From the NCBI RefSeq assembly GCF_014839805.1, contig NC_051137.1, forward strand, positions 8,545,170-8,609,169: a stretch of 64,000 bases of DNA, given 5' to 3'. Positions 1 to 11,900 of this stretch are shown here, piece by piece. A program made the position numbers and the translations under genes. Each line of letters starts with the position of its first letter. Position 1 is the stretch's first letter. Under the pieces are notes generated by a model. It made no database searches. It saw only the letters and a program-made list of their open reading frames with translations, and had not been told where the DNA came from. The DNA comes from Manduca sexta. Lineage: Eukaryota; Arthropoda; Insecta; Lepidoptera; Sphingidae.

Positions 1-1299
1 TTCAAAGCGGGGGTTAATTTTATAAAATCCTTTTGTTACATATTAAATTGTGGAAATTTTAATACAGTGTTGTATAATGACTGTTAAGCTTATTAAGAGA
101 TTCTCGCCGAAAATAAAAATATAAAAATCTTCGATTCAGCATATCTAATGTTAAATCCCACCTTAATTCATGACATAATAATTGCTTAGTTTTTGCGTTG
201 ATCTTTCAGTAACTTTTTTACATAAAGAAAAATAAATTACCGTTCCCAGTCTAATAATAAATTCCCATTATCTATAAATCACATAAATTCGATAGACAAG
301 TTTGGCAAGAGGTTATCAGTTAAAAAAGATTTTACAAAATTCCCTTTAGAAGTGTGATATATCGGGCGAGATTGAATTGATAGAGCAATTTCGAAGGAAA
401 TAGATATTGAAATAGGTAACTTACACCTTAGTAATGTATCTAGGATCTGGAGACTTAGGAAATGATAATATTATGTTGAAGTAATGATGAGTTGTAAAGT
501 ATCATAAACATCTTAATTTAATATTAAAAATATTGTATATTAGTCTACCATTGTTCGTTAGTAAAGTTAAAAGTTACGCCATTCACCAACTCAATATACA
601 CACTAATACTAATTTTATAAAAATCATTTTTCACATAAAGAAAGTTGTCAAGTTTCATTTAAAAACGTTAAGCCAGGCTTTAACTACCCATTTTCTTCAT
701 GAAGGAAGTAACAAATCAATTAGGTTGTCAAGCTTTTGTATTAACTGGGATAAAACGTAAGCTCATGTATTGATCCTTGAAGGCTTGAAGAGAAGCACAA
801 ACTGTACAGTCTCGTTTCCCTGAGCTTATTTATACGCGTGCCTCTAATATGCTACAAAGATTGTCACAATCAAAAAAATACACGAAAATATCACTTCAGG
901 CAGCTATGGTGTGTTTTTTGAATCAACAAACCAATAAGAAATATATTTGCCCTAACTGAAAATCGAACCCAGTGCAGACAGGTATACAACGACCAGATCA
1001 AAAAACATTTATTATTGTATTAAATCATGTAATAACAGCGTAACGCTGTTTATTTTGTGTATGGAAAACGAGGTACTTTAAATTCATTGCGACATCAACT
1101 TAATTATTATTGAATCGCTTGGTGGGTGGAATCGATTTTTTTGATTACAGTATCACAATATGAATTATGATAATATATTATGTAGGTAATTTTAACCTAT
1201 CAATAAGTAGTTTATGGTGCAATTAACAAAATAAGCGGTTTCGTAGATTTATATATAATTATGGATTTTAAGTATTATATTTTCCCAAAATAATAGATT
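1..1299. other. AT-rich non-coding stretch
   Basis: No exon-like frame with splice sites or family resemblance was found. The one open frame (533-760, opened by a TTG) has AT-rich, low-complexity composition and looks like chance. Around 960-985 there is a faint inverted tRNA B-box-like string (aatcgaacccagtgc), probably an old SINE remnant. Confidence 0.5.
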
Positions 1300-1435
1300 A
1301 AAACCTTTCTTGAGAAATATACATTTCATAACGAAAATTTCATCCAAATAGGATCAGTAGTTTTTGAGCAAATTATACACACACAAACATACATACGGGC
1401 TGAATACAGAACCTCTTTTTTGAAAGTAGGATAAA
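1300..1435 (+). repeat. Remnant of a non-LTR (RTE-like) 3' region
   Basis: The string with 'atttcatccaaat', 'agtagtttttgagca' and 'acacacaaacatacatac', followed by 'gaacctcttttttga', matches the layout of a very common lepidopteran LINE-tail repeat. Related pieces occur here at 6455-6485 and 58505-58530. The family assignment is from pattern memory and the copy is degenerate. Confidence 0.5.
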
Positions 1436-1857
1436 AATATACATATTTTTTATAAAGTAAACTGAAATATATTTTGTTGAACTAATATAAAGTAGACACA
1501 CGACATGACACAAAATCATCTCGTGCCGGGGAACTTAGTTATTGGGAAAAAAATAAAAAAGATTTCAATGTTCCTACGTCGCGTCGTCTACGTTTTTCAC
1601 TCGGTTATCACTTGAATGTGGTGTCGGCGCAACACATGTTTTCACTTTTCACGTTTGTAGAAACGATTTGGCTCGTGTTTACGAGGGGCCGCCTACCTGA
1701 CAATTCCACCTCTAACCCTCTAAATCGTTTTAAAAAACCTCACTCGAAGTTTTGTCTAGCACACACCTACGCTGCCATTAGCCACAGGAGTCGATGCCAA
1801 CAATTCCATAAGAAGTAAACTCTTTATTGCAAATACTAATTATATGCCATACTAGAT

Positions 1858-1935
1858 GTTGCTCGCGGTTTTGTGCACGTAAATGCCTTTCTCGCTACAA
1901 AAGCCCCTAAATCACTATAGCGATCCATTTTCAAT
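1858..1935 (+). repeat. Short remnant of the 'gctcgcgg..cactatagcgatcc' LINE-tail family
   Basis: Contains 'ttgctcgcggttttgtgc', 'ctcgctacaaaagcccct' and 'aaatcactatagcgatcc'. The same order recurs at 35786-35855 and, reversed, at 15262-15345. This marks a dispersed repeat rather than unique DNA. Confidence 0.6.
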
Positions 1936-2044
1936 AAATATGGAAAAAATTTGATTATGAAAATCAAATATTTCTTACGGAAGCAAGATATTATGATAAG
2001 AAGTAATATAAGATTTTGAGTTCAATAAGAATTAGATTAAAACT

Positions 2045-2161
2045 CCGCGCAGATACTGCCGAGAAACACTAAATAAGTATTAATCTGATTATACTCGTTT
2101 AAACAATAGTCAATGTTTTAATAATGTAGTGTTTCTCGGGAGAAATTAGCGTGTCTGCGCG
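2045..2161. mobile_element. Small TIR element (MITE-like), ~117 bp
   Basis: The left end reads CGCGCAGATACTG then CCGAGAAACACTA. The reverse complement of the right end reads CGCGCAGACACGC then CCGAGAAACACTA. The two blocks keep order and spacing apart from a short insertion in the right arm. The centre is AT-rich and non-coding. I could not define a target duplication, so the superfamily stays open. Confidence 0.5.
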
Positions 2162-3039
2162 ATACCAAAAATATGTCTTAATATAAAATCAATGGCTTAT
2201 GCGTAGCTAACATACGTGGCATCCGACGGATATCAAAGGCGCTCACAGTAACGTCTTGATTTGTGAAATTCAATGTAAACTTTTTCCGATTTTATTATAT
2301 GCTTATTTATATAACTTCAATGTTGAGTTTTGTCGCAGATGCCGATATTTTTTAATCATTAATTATTAACAATGGGTGTCATCTCCCTCGAGTATCACCC
2401 ACCATCGAGTGTCATTCGGTTCAAACCACCCCCACTTCCCCCTTCGCTACGCCATTATGAAAATAAATCTTTATATAATCTTTATTTACACCATATTTAC
2501 ATTTATATAACAAAAGGAAATTCAAATATCTTTTCTTCCTCAAGTGCTTGGAATTTATAACTTTCTTGAGCTTAAATTCCAAAGAAACAACGAGAATAGG
2601 GAAGTATGTGATACTTGATTACTGAATATTAATCCGCCAGATTTATTTATTTGTTTGATGACCGTTTCTCTGGAAGCTGTAAATATGTCTAATAATTTAA
2701 TATTTGGCCAAATAGTCTAAAAGTCCTAAAGTCTTCTCGTTGAATTTACAACGGTACCGGCTCCGGAACCAGAGTAAATCTGGATAGCTGTCAGAGCTTC
2801 TACCATTGTCAACTTTGGTCCTGTATTTTCGGAGTAGTAGCCATTAGCCACAACGATGGGAAAAGCCGGAATCTCCCATTAAATCTGACATTGGAACGAA
2901 CCGAGAAATACAAATCCACTTACAATTAATTATAAGTCCGACGCATCATTGCGCACCTTTTTTACTATTAATAATGTGCAGAAGTGATCTCATCGTGTTT
3001 AATTATTAATTATTCTCATATTTGTTATAACGTTATACG
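2162..3039. other. Non-coding, nothing specific
   Basis: AT-rich DNA with no exon-like frame. The frame 2372-2560 is proline-rich at first and then low-complexity, with no splice sites or homology that I recognise. Confidence 0.45.
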
Positions 3040-3510
3040 TTGTCCTCTGCGACTTTTCACAACGATACTGTCGTGAGTATCCTAGACGCGTTTCTGTATC
3101 GCTGCTATCGCGCGTCTAGGAAACGAATACAGAAGCGATACAAACGCGCGACAGCGTCAATAATGTATTGCTACAAACGCGCAACAGCATTGGTACTATA
3201 TCGATACAAATATGCAAAGCTATCCGTTAAAACAACAATCCATATAACGTGATCAATAATCAATGTTGTCTCGACGGAAACCATCTTGTAACTTTGGCGT
3301 TCAAATTTATCACTGTATCTATCGAAGTTGCATCGACACAGCTGTACGTTTGTATCGCGTTAATATCACTACTGAAGCGCCACAGCATTACGATTGTAAT
3401 GATACATAATAGTCGACATGGGGGCAGATGGAGTGCCAGCGACAGTAGCTCGACTGTATCGTAGCCGTTTTGCGATTGCGTTGCTACCGCATCGCTGCAA
3501 AATATCGGCG
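3040..3510. repeat. CG-rich block of direct and inverted sub-repeats
   Basis: A 10-bp inverted pair, CCTAGACGCG/CGCGTCTAGG (3081-3090 and 3111-3120), encloses a 20-bp loop. It is followed by ~33-bp imperfect direct repeats starting GCGATACAAACGCG (3135), TGCTACAAACGCG (~3169) and TCGATACAAAT (~3201). The same core is inverted near 3345-3360 (CGTTTGTATCGCG). The block has many CpGs in an AT-rich, CpG-poor setting. It could be a foldback element or a decayed satellite-like insertion. The two overlapping short frames here reflect the repeat. Confidence 0.5.
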
Positions 3511-4757
3511 TGGGCGACCTCCCTTAGACTTCAAACGCATCTGTTGGCGGTGAAAAATGGAAGCCATTAATTGGATACATTTGTATATAAGTAATCTAAC
3601 GCAGAATCGGGTAATTTAGTAACAGATGGAACATGAAAGAGATTTTTTAAAAACTGAGAAATTAAATAATATGATTTGTATTACGGGATTGTTTATTTAT
3701 GTCAATAATAAAAATAAAACGATAATATACATATTTTATAAAAGTGGATTAATTGGCTTACAAATAAAATATTATTAATTTATGGTTTTTGATTGCGCGC
3801 ATAAACTACTACTACTTTTTACTAAAATAATTATTATGTTCTTAAACGGACATAATGAATTATTATCTCAATTGGAAGTATAAAATGCAGACAGGTATGC
3901 AATGTAACAAACTTTTAAATACTTAGTAGACCTAATAAGCAGCTATACCTACTGCGGTATTCCCTGTAGTCTGCAGGTAGTGAATCTGCAATGCGGATGT
4001 CATCTCGGACAAACTTCCTACGCTTCGGATTCCACCATGCAGTAATAAGTAGCGAAAAACACGTTTGCACCTTTCAACTTTACCTGTTTAATAATAGCTA
4101 TATGAACTTTACAAAGGTGCAGCGGTTGAATCCATTTAGAGCTAGATAGACCTCGTTGGAATAATGTATAAGTTTCCGTAACCTACATTATACTCGGTTT
4201 AAAAACAAAATACCACTTTCTCTTCCGCCCACGTTTCGCCAAAAGAAGGTGTTATGGCAGGTATACTATCTTAAATAGCATAAACATCCTTTGAGTAAGG
4301 ATATCAACAAGATTCGTCCTAAGTATGTGATATAGGGAATCTAAAACTCTATAGTATATCCATATCCTTGAAGATTTACATATTTGGGAAATATTGGTAA
4401 AGTCTACATAATGGGTATCAAAAAAAGGTTTTATCAGAAGTACGGAATTATCTTGATTCCTAAGAATGGATATTGGATATTTTTTAATCAATCCCTAAGG
4501 AGCTGTAACAAAAAAATATTTACTGGATAACTAATAAAGAATTCGTCTGCATGAACTTAAACTTATGTACACAACTAAACTCCAAACTGAATGTATTTTG
4601 TGTCCATAAGTTGATTTTGATGAAATAAATAGTACGTTGCTCAGAACTAAGTTTTATATTATCCAGTATCTAATTAGATATTAAATCCAATGAGAGACTT
4701 TTTCATGATGCGCTTGCAAACAAATAATAAAAGGTCAAAGGCGCGTGGTTAACTATA
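3511..4757. other. Non-coding, nothing specific
   Basis: AT-rich sequence. The 79-codon minus frame at 4252-4491 has no recognisable domain and biased AT codons. Confidence 0.45.
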
Positions 4758-4940
4758 CAGGGCCCTTATTCTGTATGATAGTGTAAACGCGTAACGCGGC
4801 CGTGTCATGTTATCTTCGAGAAATTTGCGTGGAATGGTATTCTATAAGACAAATTTCTATAGTCCTAAACATGATGCGTTGTGTTACGTGCTTGTTACGC
4901 ACTGTCAAAATAACGTGCGGGATAGAGAATAAGGCCCCAG
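4758..4940 (+). mobile_element. GGGCCC-ended TIR element, copy 1
   Basis: About 183 bp, starting CAGGGCCCTTATTCTGTAT and ending AGAATAAGGCCCCAG. The ends form imperfect terminal inverted repeats of about 20 bp. Internal landmarks are 'aacgcgtaacgcggccg' and 'cacgcaactttca'-type CG-rich strings, without a long ORF. Two further copies lie in opposite orientation at 10944 and 39286. No convincing target duplication flanks it. It is a non-autonomous DNA element, probably mobilised in trans. The superfamily is undecided; the CAGGG start would fit hAT. Confidence 0.7.
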
Positions 4941-5099
4941 GTGGATTTATGACAGGGAAGAATTTAGGCAGCTATAATAACTGTAGGTTTAAGTAAACTG
5001 TCTTAGGAGATTATACATCATTTAATAGATATATATTAAGAGATTTTTCAAACTTACAGTCTACGAGAATATGGGCAAATCTTGAAAAAACTTTTTAGC

Positions 5100-5385
5100 C
5101 TCGATCGGTATAACCCTTCTAATATTATAGATGCAAAAGTTTCTAAAAATGTTTAGATGATTGGACGTTGGGATGTTTGTTAGAAGTAAATGCAAAAACA
5201 GCTGAGCTTTAGATAAAATTTGGCAGATGGATTGGCCATGTCCGGCATTATCACATAGGTTATTTTAATCCCGGTAATTTGCAAGTATGGGACATATTGG
5301 AACTCTTTAATCTGAATTTTTATACAGATGGTACTGCCATTGTGTATGCTTTTGTAGCGGAAGGGGGCGGGCGAAGCCTGTTCAG
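5100..5385 (-). repeat. Degenerate LINE-tail remnant
   Basis: Ordered strings 'gatgtttgttagaagtaaa', 'aaatttggcaga', 'atcccggtaatttgc' and a terminal 'gggcgaagcc' match the better preserved inverted copy at 15100-15345. The match is by eye and the copy is diverged. Confidence 0.5.
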
Positions 5386-8300
5386 TTCAGTTTTATTGCC
5401 TTATTAGAATAATTTTATATCAATTTCCTTTTACTCCTATAACGTTTGAAATTATAAATAAGAAAAGAGAAACATAAACTTCGAAATACGATTTTCCAAA
5501 GAAAATTTTGTGTTATCCTCTTCGGTTCAGATTTGTGCCACCAATGGGCACGGGATTATAAATTCGCATAGCAAGCGCTTGGAATTGCCAGAATTGTCCA
5601 GCAATATTTTTACCAAATATACATTATTTTAATTGAAAAACATAAATCTTGCCTACTTTAAATTATAACTTTTGCACAAACTTAAAATAATGACGTATTG
5701 CAGACCACTTCCCAGACCAATTTTGGAATGGTTTGGCACTAAATCATTAGTTTACTAATCCTAACGGCAATTAATTAGAATGTCCGCAACGATTCTATTG
5801 AAACAATTCACGTTCCAAATGTTACGCGAACCAATATCCTAATAAGTCATCTTGGCTTGTTTTCTAAAACCTATCCATTCTTTAAATGAAATAGCTACAA
5901 CTTAATTTTATTATGTTACCATTTCCATTACTATATAAATATCTCACTTAATTTTTTTAATTTTAAAATCAATCTCCTGAAGCATTTTGAATAAAACTCT
6001 ATGGGACCAATCTAAAGGTGTATTCTTTCGAATAAAAAAAAAATCTAAAATCATTCATAAATTTTATTTTTATTTTATTTATTTATTAGGTTTCCAGCAG
6101 ACTTAACACTATGATTACAATAATTTAAATATTATAACTTATAGCTATAATGTAAGCCCAAGTTAGGAAAACTCGACATGTACATAATTTAAACTAAAAG
6201 TGACTTAAGCGCAGCAAATTGAGCTCAATATAATTTGGAGATGTTCACGCAGTATTTTAACATATCCCAGACGATATAAAACCTGTAAAGAAGTTAAAAA
6301 AAAATAAAAAAAAGTAACTCACAAAAAATAAGCTAAAAACTGTGCAAGCCGTAGCTAAGAATAAGCAAAATTCCAACAGAGGTTAATTTATATTTGATTT
6401 TTGAAATGAGCGAGTTCTAAGATAACAAACATTAAAAAGAACACGACGAATTGATAACCTCCTCCTTTTTTTGAAGCCGGTCAAAAATCATTACTAAACT
6501 TGTCTATTTTCGTAACTAAGCCTATTTTATAACATTTATCACCTAATAACTCAATTTCTAACATTCTGTGGGTTCTAGAACTAATCTCATACGTCTTTAA
6601 AGCTTTGGAACAGTTGACGTGAAGTGACTGAACTGTATTACAGATGTTCTTTAGCCAGCAATTATATGCATTCCGACATTTGAAACAGCCGTCAAAGGAA
6701 TTGAAATGCTTTACCGTACGTAGTACATGCTTTATTTCGTAATATGTATAGACGTCCTCTATTCGTCACGTTTCCTTTAATCTTCACTTAAATTGATTCT
6801 CGATTTGAATAGAAATTAGAATAACAATGAACAGTTTATGAAATTCGAACCTTTATAAAATTTAATCTGAATAAATATTCTATTTCGGAAACTTTGATTT
6901 AACTCTACATATTTTAGAATAATTTAATAAAATTCTGGAAATATACAGTACAATGGCGTAGGTCGTAGTCACATCAAAATAAGTCTCAAACGTTGCGTTA
7001 TATTGCCTCCTAGAAGACTATATTTCTATCCACTTATGAATACTGACGCGACGATATAACAGCTATAAGACGAATCTTGCAAACGGTTGTTATATTTCCA
7101 AAAGTTGCATCGGAAGCATGGAACGTCATTTGTTGTTAGGGAAATGGGTTTAATAATTTTCGAGCACAATCTTAAGGCTATCTTCATCAAAATTATTAAG
7201 AATGACAGTAACAAGGGAGGATTACGTGGTTATCAATAAAAAGGAAAGCTACAGGATAAGAAGGGTGGCGAAGTCATCCTGCCACACTTAACCTCGCTCG
7301 CGAACTTTTATAAAGAATCCGCTACGCATCATGTTATCATATCTTTGACATTCTAGAACGTATCACCTACCTCGTATTTCTTTGGCGTGCAACTATCACA
7401 ACGTTCCACCTTCGCTATTCATCCTTGTACTTTCAGGTTAAGAAACTATTAAAAATCTACTACCTCTGATTTAAAAAAATGTATTAAACTTGTTTGTGTT
7501 TTCCTTTTCAACAATGATTACAATAAAGAGTATTTGTATTTTATTGGTGGAAACATAGCCTAATTCTGAATGATACATTACTCAGCACATCAATCTTTTA
7601 TATAACTATGATTATCTGCTTACATTCCGAAAATTATAGCCTGTTTCAATTATAGTCTAATAATCATGTTTACTCAAATACGCGTAATGCGAATACACAT
7701 TTAATATCATCTGATTGACAATAATTATAATTTAGCGCTGTTTTAGAACTTCGTAATTACTACTCATTATATATATTATGACTACTAAATACCAAAGCTA
7801 AACTATAAATGATAATTAGTACCACTAATAAATTTTTATCAAATGTGTGTGTAATATCTAACAATAGGTAATACTAGTTGTCTAATAAGTAATATGTTAT
7901 CATGCGGATTTTACTCAAATATTTTTTAATTAGTTCATTAATAAAATAAATAGTTTCTGCCTACTATTTTGCTAGTTTATGCCTACAATATTACGTATAA
8001 TAAATTAAGATAAATCACCGCAATATTCACATCACCGCATCCTCGCACCGGTTTCATGAAACCCTTACCGAATGTTATGCATAATCTGAAAGGGTATTTT
8101 GTCACAGTCACGCTCATTAATTATAAAATTAATCAGTTTGAGGTGTTCTATATTTAAACTATAGATCAAACGTTCTACATTTGCTCAGTAGAAAAAAAAA
8201 TACGACAAACCTTTTCACTGTAAACTCTGTTGTTAATTGTATGGCTGGTTTGAGGATCTGTTTGTGAAACTTTATGGTCAACTTGAACGCTTGGACTATT

Positions 8301-9409
8301 TTTCACCTAATTAACGATAAATGATATCATTAAAAAGTGAATTGGAATGCCTAGTGGAATATTACGTAATAATTTCATTAATAGTTAATGCTTAGATGAT
8401 TAGCACGAGCGGAGATTAATAACGTTCCTAACATATTATACGAACGCAATGTTAGAAACATCCAGTCTCAAACCTAAAGAGAATACCCCAATAAACCAGA
8501 TTTCGTCTCGAAATTGGTATTGAGATTAACATCCGTACGCCAATGTCGTATACCCAATAACGTTTGAGAGACTCGTTTCTGTAAATAGCGACGAAACTTC
8601 CAAATAAGAAAATACATAAATCACTCGCAAAAAGGAATGAACAAGTATCTAATATGGTAATTCAATCGATTGGCGTTTTACGCTAAACGTGGCTCAACAT
8701 GTTGCATGCCACATGTTGCGCAATTATTGGTACGTTTATATCCAATATATATCTTAATTACGACTCCTTAAGTTTTGTTACATCTGTATTATGTTGCTAT
8801 CCTGTAGTTTGTATATTTTTAATCGAATCAGATAAATAAGTACTCAGAAGTCTTTGGGGTACACTTAAAATGTTTTTTATTTTGTGTATTTGCAAGAATT
8901 TGTAGAGATTTTGTCAGTTTAGTTTTGTTGATTGCGGCATAATATTACTATTATCAATCATACTGCTAGCTCGGCACGAAACCAGACCATTTGTAGATTT
9001 CAAGAAATCTTATGTTATGTGAGTGGGACATAGACTAACAGTTATAACACTTTTATTTACTGCATGCATTAAACAAATAAATCATCAAGTAACAGTAACT
9101 TATTAAACATATTGTTTTATGCAGAATTAATCATTATTTGGTAAATAAAGTTTTAAAGGACTATATTGCCAAATGGCCTTACGAGTTACATGGCTTCATA
9201 CAAGGTCGATACAATAAATCAGTCGTTTTACTTAGAACTTACGTTGTAACAATAAAAAAATCTGCTTATCCTTAAACTAAATAAAAAGTTATTTCTTTAA
9301 AATGATACTTACCATAATATAATCATGTAAAAAATACTAAACGGAAATTACTTGAACACTCGTAGAACCTAAAAAAGTATTCCAGATAATATTGTAAATT
9401 AATATCAAA
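5386..9409. other. Non-coding desert with old repeat traces
   Basis: No exon was recognised over 4 kb. Traces of repeats: a T/A-rich 'tttatttatttattagg' tail near 6060-6290, and 'cctcctccttttttgaag' at 6459-6478, a LINE 3' signature also seen near 58508. The minus frame 7026-7214 is unconvincing. Confidence 0.5.
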
Positions 9410-9713
9410 TAATAATAAGATCAGGTATATATCATATACTGTTGCACTGTTAGGCACGGGCCTCCTCTACTACTGAGAGGGATTAGGCTATAGTCCACCA
9501 CACCGGTTTTGTGCGGATTTGTAGACTTCACACACCCTCAAAATTCATATAGAAAACTTCTCAGGTATGCAGGTTTCCTCACAATGTTTTCCTTCACCGT
9601 TAACGCAAGCGAAAATTCACAAAGAAGAAAAGTCAGAGGTGTGTGTCCTTGGGATTTTAACCTGCGGATATTCGTCTCGGCAGTCTCTTCGACACCCAAT
9701 TAGGCTATCGCCG
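9410..9713 (-). mobile_element. tRNA-derived SINE, family A, older copy
   Basis: Reverse-oriented copy of the element at 22871 and 30758. On the minus strand it starts GCGGCGATAGCCTAATTGGG (A box). It continues with the anti-B-box region, the conserved 'gtgaaggaaaacattgtgag' body and 'aggaggcccgtgcc', and ends in an ATT-type tail at ~9410. It is clearly more diverged than the other two copies, so it inserted earlier. Confidence 0.8.
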
Positions 9714-9799
9714 CTATACTAAATAAGTTGCCAAAAAATTGTATAAATAAAAAAACGGCAAAAATGGCCTTCTTATGGTTCTGTCCTTTTAAGGCAAAA

Positions 9800-10062
9800 A
9801 TCTATACTAATATATAAAACTGAAGAATTTGTTTATTTGTTCGCTAATCTCAGGAACTACTAAACCGGTTGTGATTTTGATGAAGCGGAACTTCTGTCTG
9901 TCTGAAAGCGGTAAATCCAAAAACTACCGAATGGATTGCGATGAAATTTGGTATGGAGGTACTTTGAAACCCTGGGAACAACAGAGTACTCTGATCCTGC
10001 AAAAATATATAGCGAAGCAAAAACTTTCACCCTGGTGTAGTAGTGAGCAGAAGCTAGTATAG
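9800..10062 (+). repeat. LINE/SINE remnant ('tatactaatatataaa..')
   Basis: Begins 'ctatactaatatataaaa', then 'ctaatctcaggaactac' and 'gcgatgaaatttggtat', the standard order of a dispersed lepidopteran RTE-related repeat. The 77-codon frame 9829-10062 lies inside this repeat and is not treated as a gene. Confidence 0.6.
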
Positions 10063-10943
10063 ATTAAGGAAAATAATGTATTTGTTCCTTAGAAACCTGT
10101 CTTTTGTTCTAACGTCGACGACCAAAGTCAACAAAAGACGGACCGCATTTAAAAATAATGGAGCGCGCAACTTGCCGCGTGTGTGTCTTTGAGTTTAATG
10201 AGTGTTTGTATGAATAGAAGGAATTCATGTCACATGGAAATTAACACGACTATTTTATAATTGACCTTAAAAAGAGCATAGCCTTCCGTGGTACACCCAC
10301 CTTAGATTTTATGTACAGTTCTGACTCATATCAATATGTAACATATTAGTACCAAACCAGCTGGCACAATACTTTTATAATTTAATTACATTATTTAAAT
10401 TTTAAATAATACCTTTTTGGAAATAGACAATAAACACCTTGCCTTAATAGGCATTACAGTATTAAAATACGTATGTAAATATTCTAAAATGAAATGAGCT
10501 CGACATTTCTGTCCTGTAGAAACGAATGGAAATCATATATTCTTGTAGACTCCGTGTGTGCGCACTAGAGGTTTATCCTCTCTGTTTGAGAAGAATGAAT
10601 GAATAAAACATACTTACTTATACAGAAGACCAAATTCACATTGACAAAAAAGAATTGATATCATTATGAAAGTTTTATAATTATTTAAACAACTACGCTC
10701 TGTTTTTAAATATCTAAGACTAGACGCGCAATAGCTTTCGCTGAACAGTATAAAACTGGTAAAGTAGAGCGTCATACTGAAGGATTGCAACTTGAAGTGT
10801 GCACAGAATTTTAGTTTTAAAACTTTAAGTGTGCATGGAGTTTCAATAGTATTGCGTGCACATAACGGAAAAGTCAGCAGCGGCAAAAATCTATAAAATG
10901 TATAATTTGTTTGCGGCGTGGCGTAATGGTTCATTGTCTCTTC
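10063..10943. other. Non-coding, nothing specific
   Basis: The 106-codon minus frame 10614-10934 has no domain, is Tyr/Phe/Leu-rich and runs up to the edge of the next repeat. I regard it as chance. Confidence 0.45.
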
Positions 10944-11127
10944 CTGGGGCCTTATTCTCTATCCCGCACGTTATTTTAACAGTGTGTAACAAGCTCGTAA
11001 CATAACACGTCATGTTTAGGACTATAGAAACTTGATTTACAGAATACTATTCCACGCACATTTCTCGAAGATAACATGACACGGCCGCGTTACGCGTTTA
11101 CACTATCATACAGAATAAGGGCCCTGG
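10944..11127 (-). mobile_element. GGGCCC-ended TIR element, copy 2
   Basis: Begins CTGGGGCCTTATTCTCTATC and ends CAGAATAAGGGCCCTG, the reverse of copy 1. It keeps the whole interior, including 'gacacggccgcgttacgcg'. A flank match of 'gtctcttc' to 'gtctttat' is only 5 of 8, so no target duplication is claimed. Confidence 0.7.
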
Positions 11128-11619
11128 TCTTTATCAATAGTCTTTGGGACTTATTGAATAAGTTAATAAGGATCCGACATTCTCTGACTAGTTTTTCTAA
11201 AGAAAATATTTACTAATATAGTACATTACCTGCCCACCTTACTTATCTCTGTACCACTTTAAATTAAGAGAGAATGCTTTTTGTATTAAGTTCGTCGATA
11301 TACATTTGTATAAAAAGTACAAATAAATAAATATCGCTATGTAAATTCGTTTAAGGAAGGCAACCTTCGCCTTATGAATCGTGCTTGTAGAGTATTTATT
11401 TACCCTTGTTCAATTGTCGACTATAGTGTACTAACCAAACTGAACTAATTCTAACAACTTTAACGATACTACAAAGTTTTCGAAAACTTTGTTATATTTG
11501 AATAATGGTACCACAGAATACAGAATAATAGATACTAAATTTTCATTTTTCAAGTAACGAATGCTCATACATTAAAAGTTATTTTTGTTATTTTCACTAC
11601 ATTATTATATTTATTTTCT

Positions 11620-11900
11620 AATAGCTTTTGCTCGCGGCTTCGCCCGCGTGAAAGAATTTTCCAGAATATTTATTTTTCCAAATTACTTGATATGTATCGT
11701 TATGTTATGACCAAATTACACAAAATCATTATAAATTGTAGTCTTTGTGTTATGATATGATGTATAACCAATATTACTGTAAAGATTCATCCAAATCCGT
11801 TTAGTAGTTTTTTCGTGAAAGAGGAACAAACGTACCTCCATACATCCATTTTCACAAACTTTCGCATTTATAATGTTAGTAAGATTGGCACTTAAAATAG
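11620..11900 (+). repeat. 'cgcggcttcgcccgcgtg' LINE-tail repeat
   Basis: Starts with 'gctcgcggcttcgcccgcgt', later 'tcatccaaatccgttta' and 'tttcgcatttataatgtta', the hallmark order of this very abundant lepidopteran repeat. The minus frame 11716-11955 is a shadow of it. Confidence 0.7.

Noticed and set aside
10614..10934. 106-codon minus-strand ORF
   Set aside because: No domain, AT-biased low-complexity content, and it stops at the edge of a TIR element.
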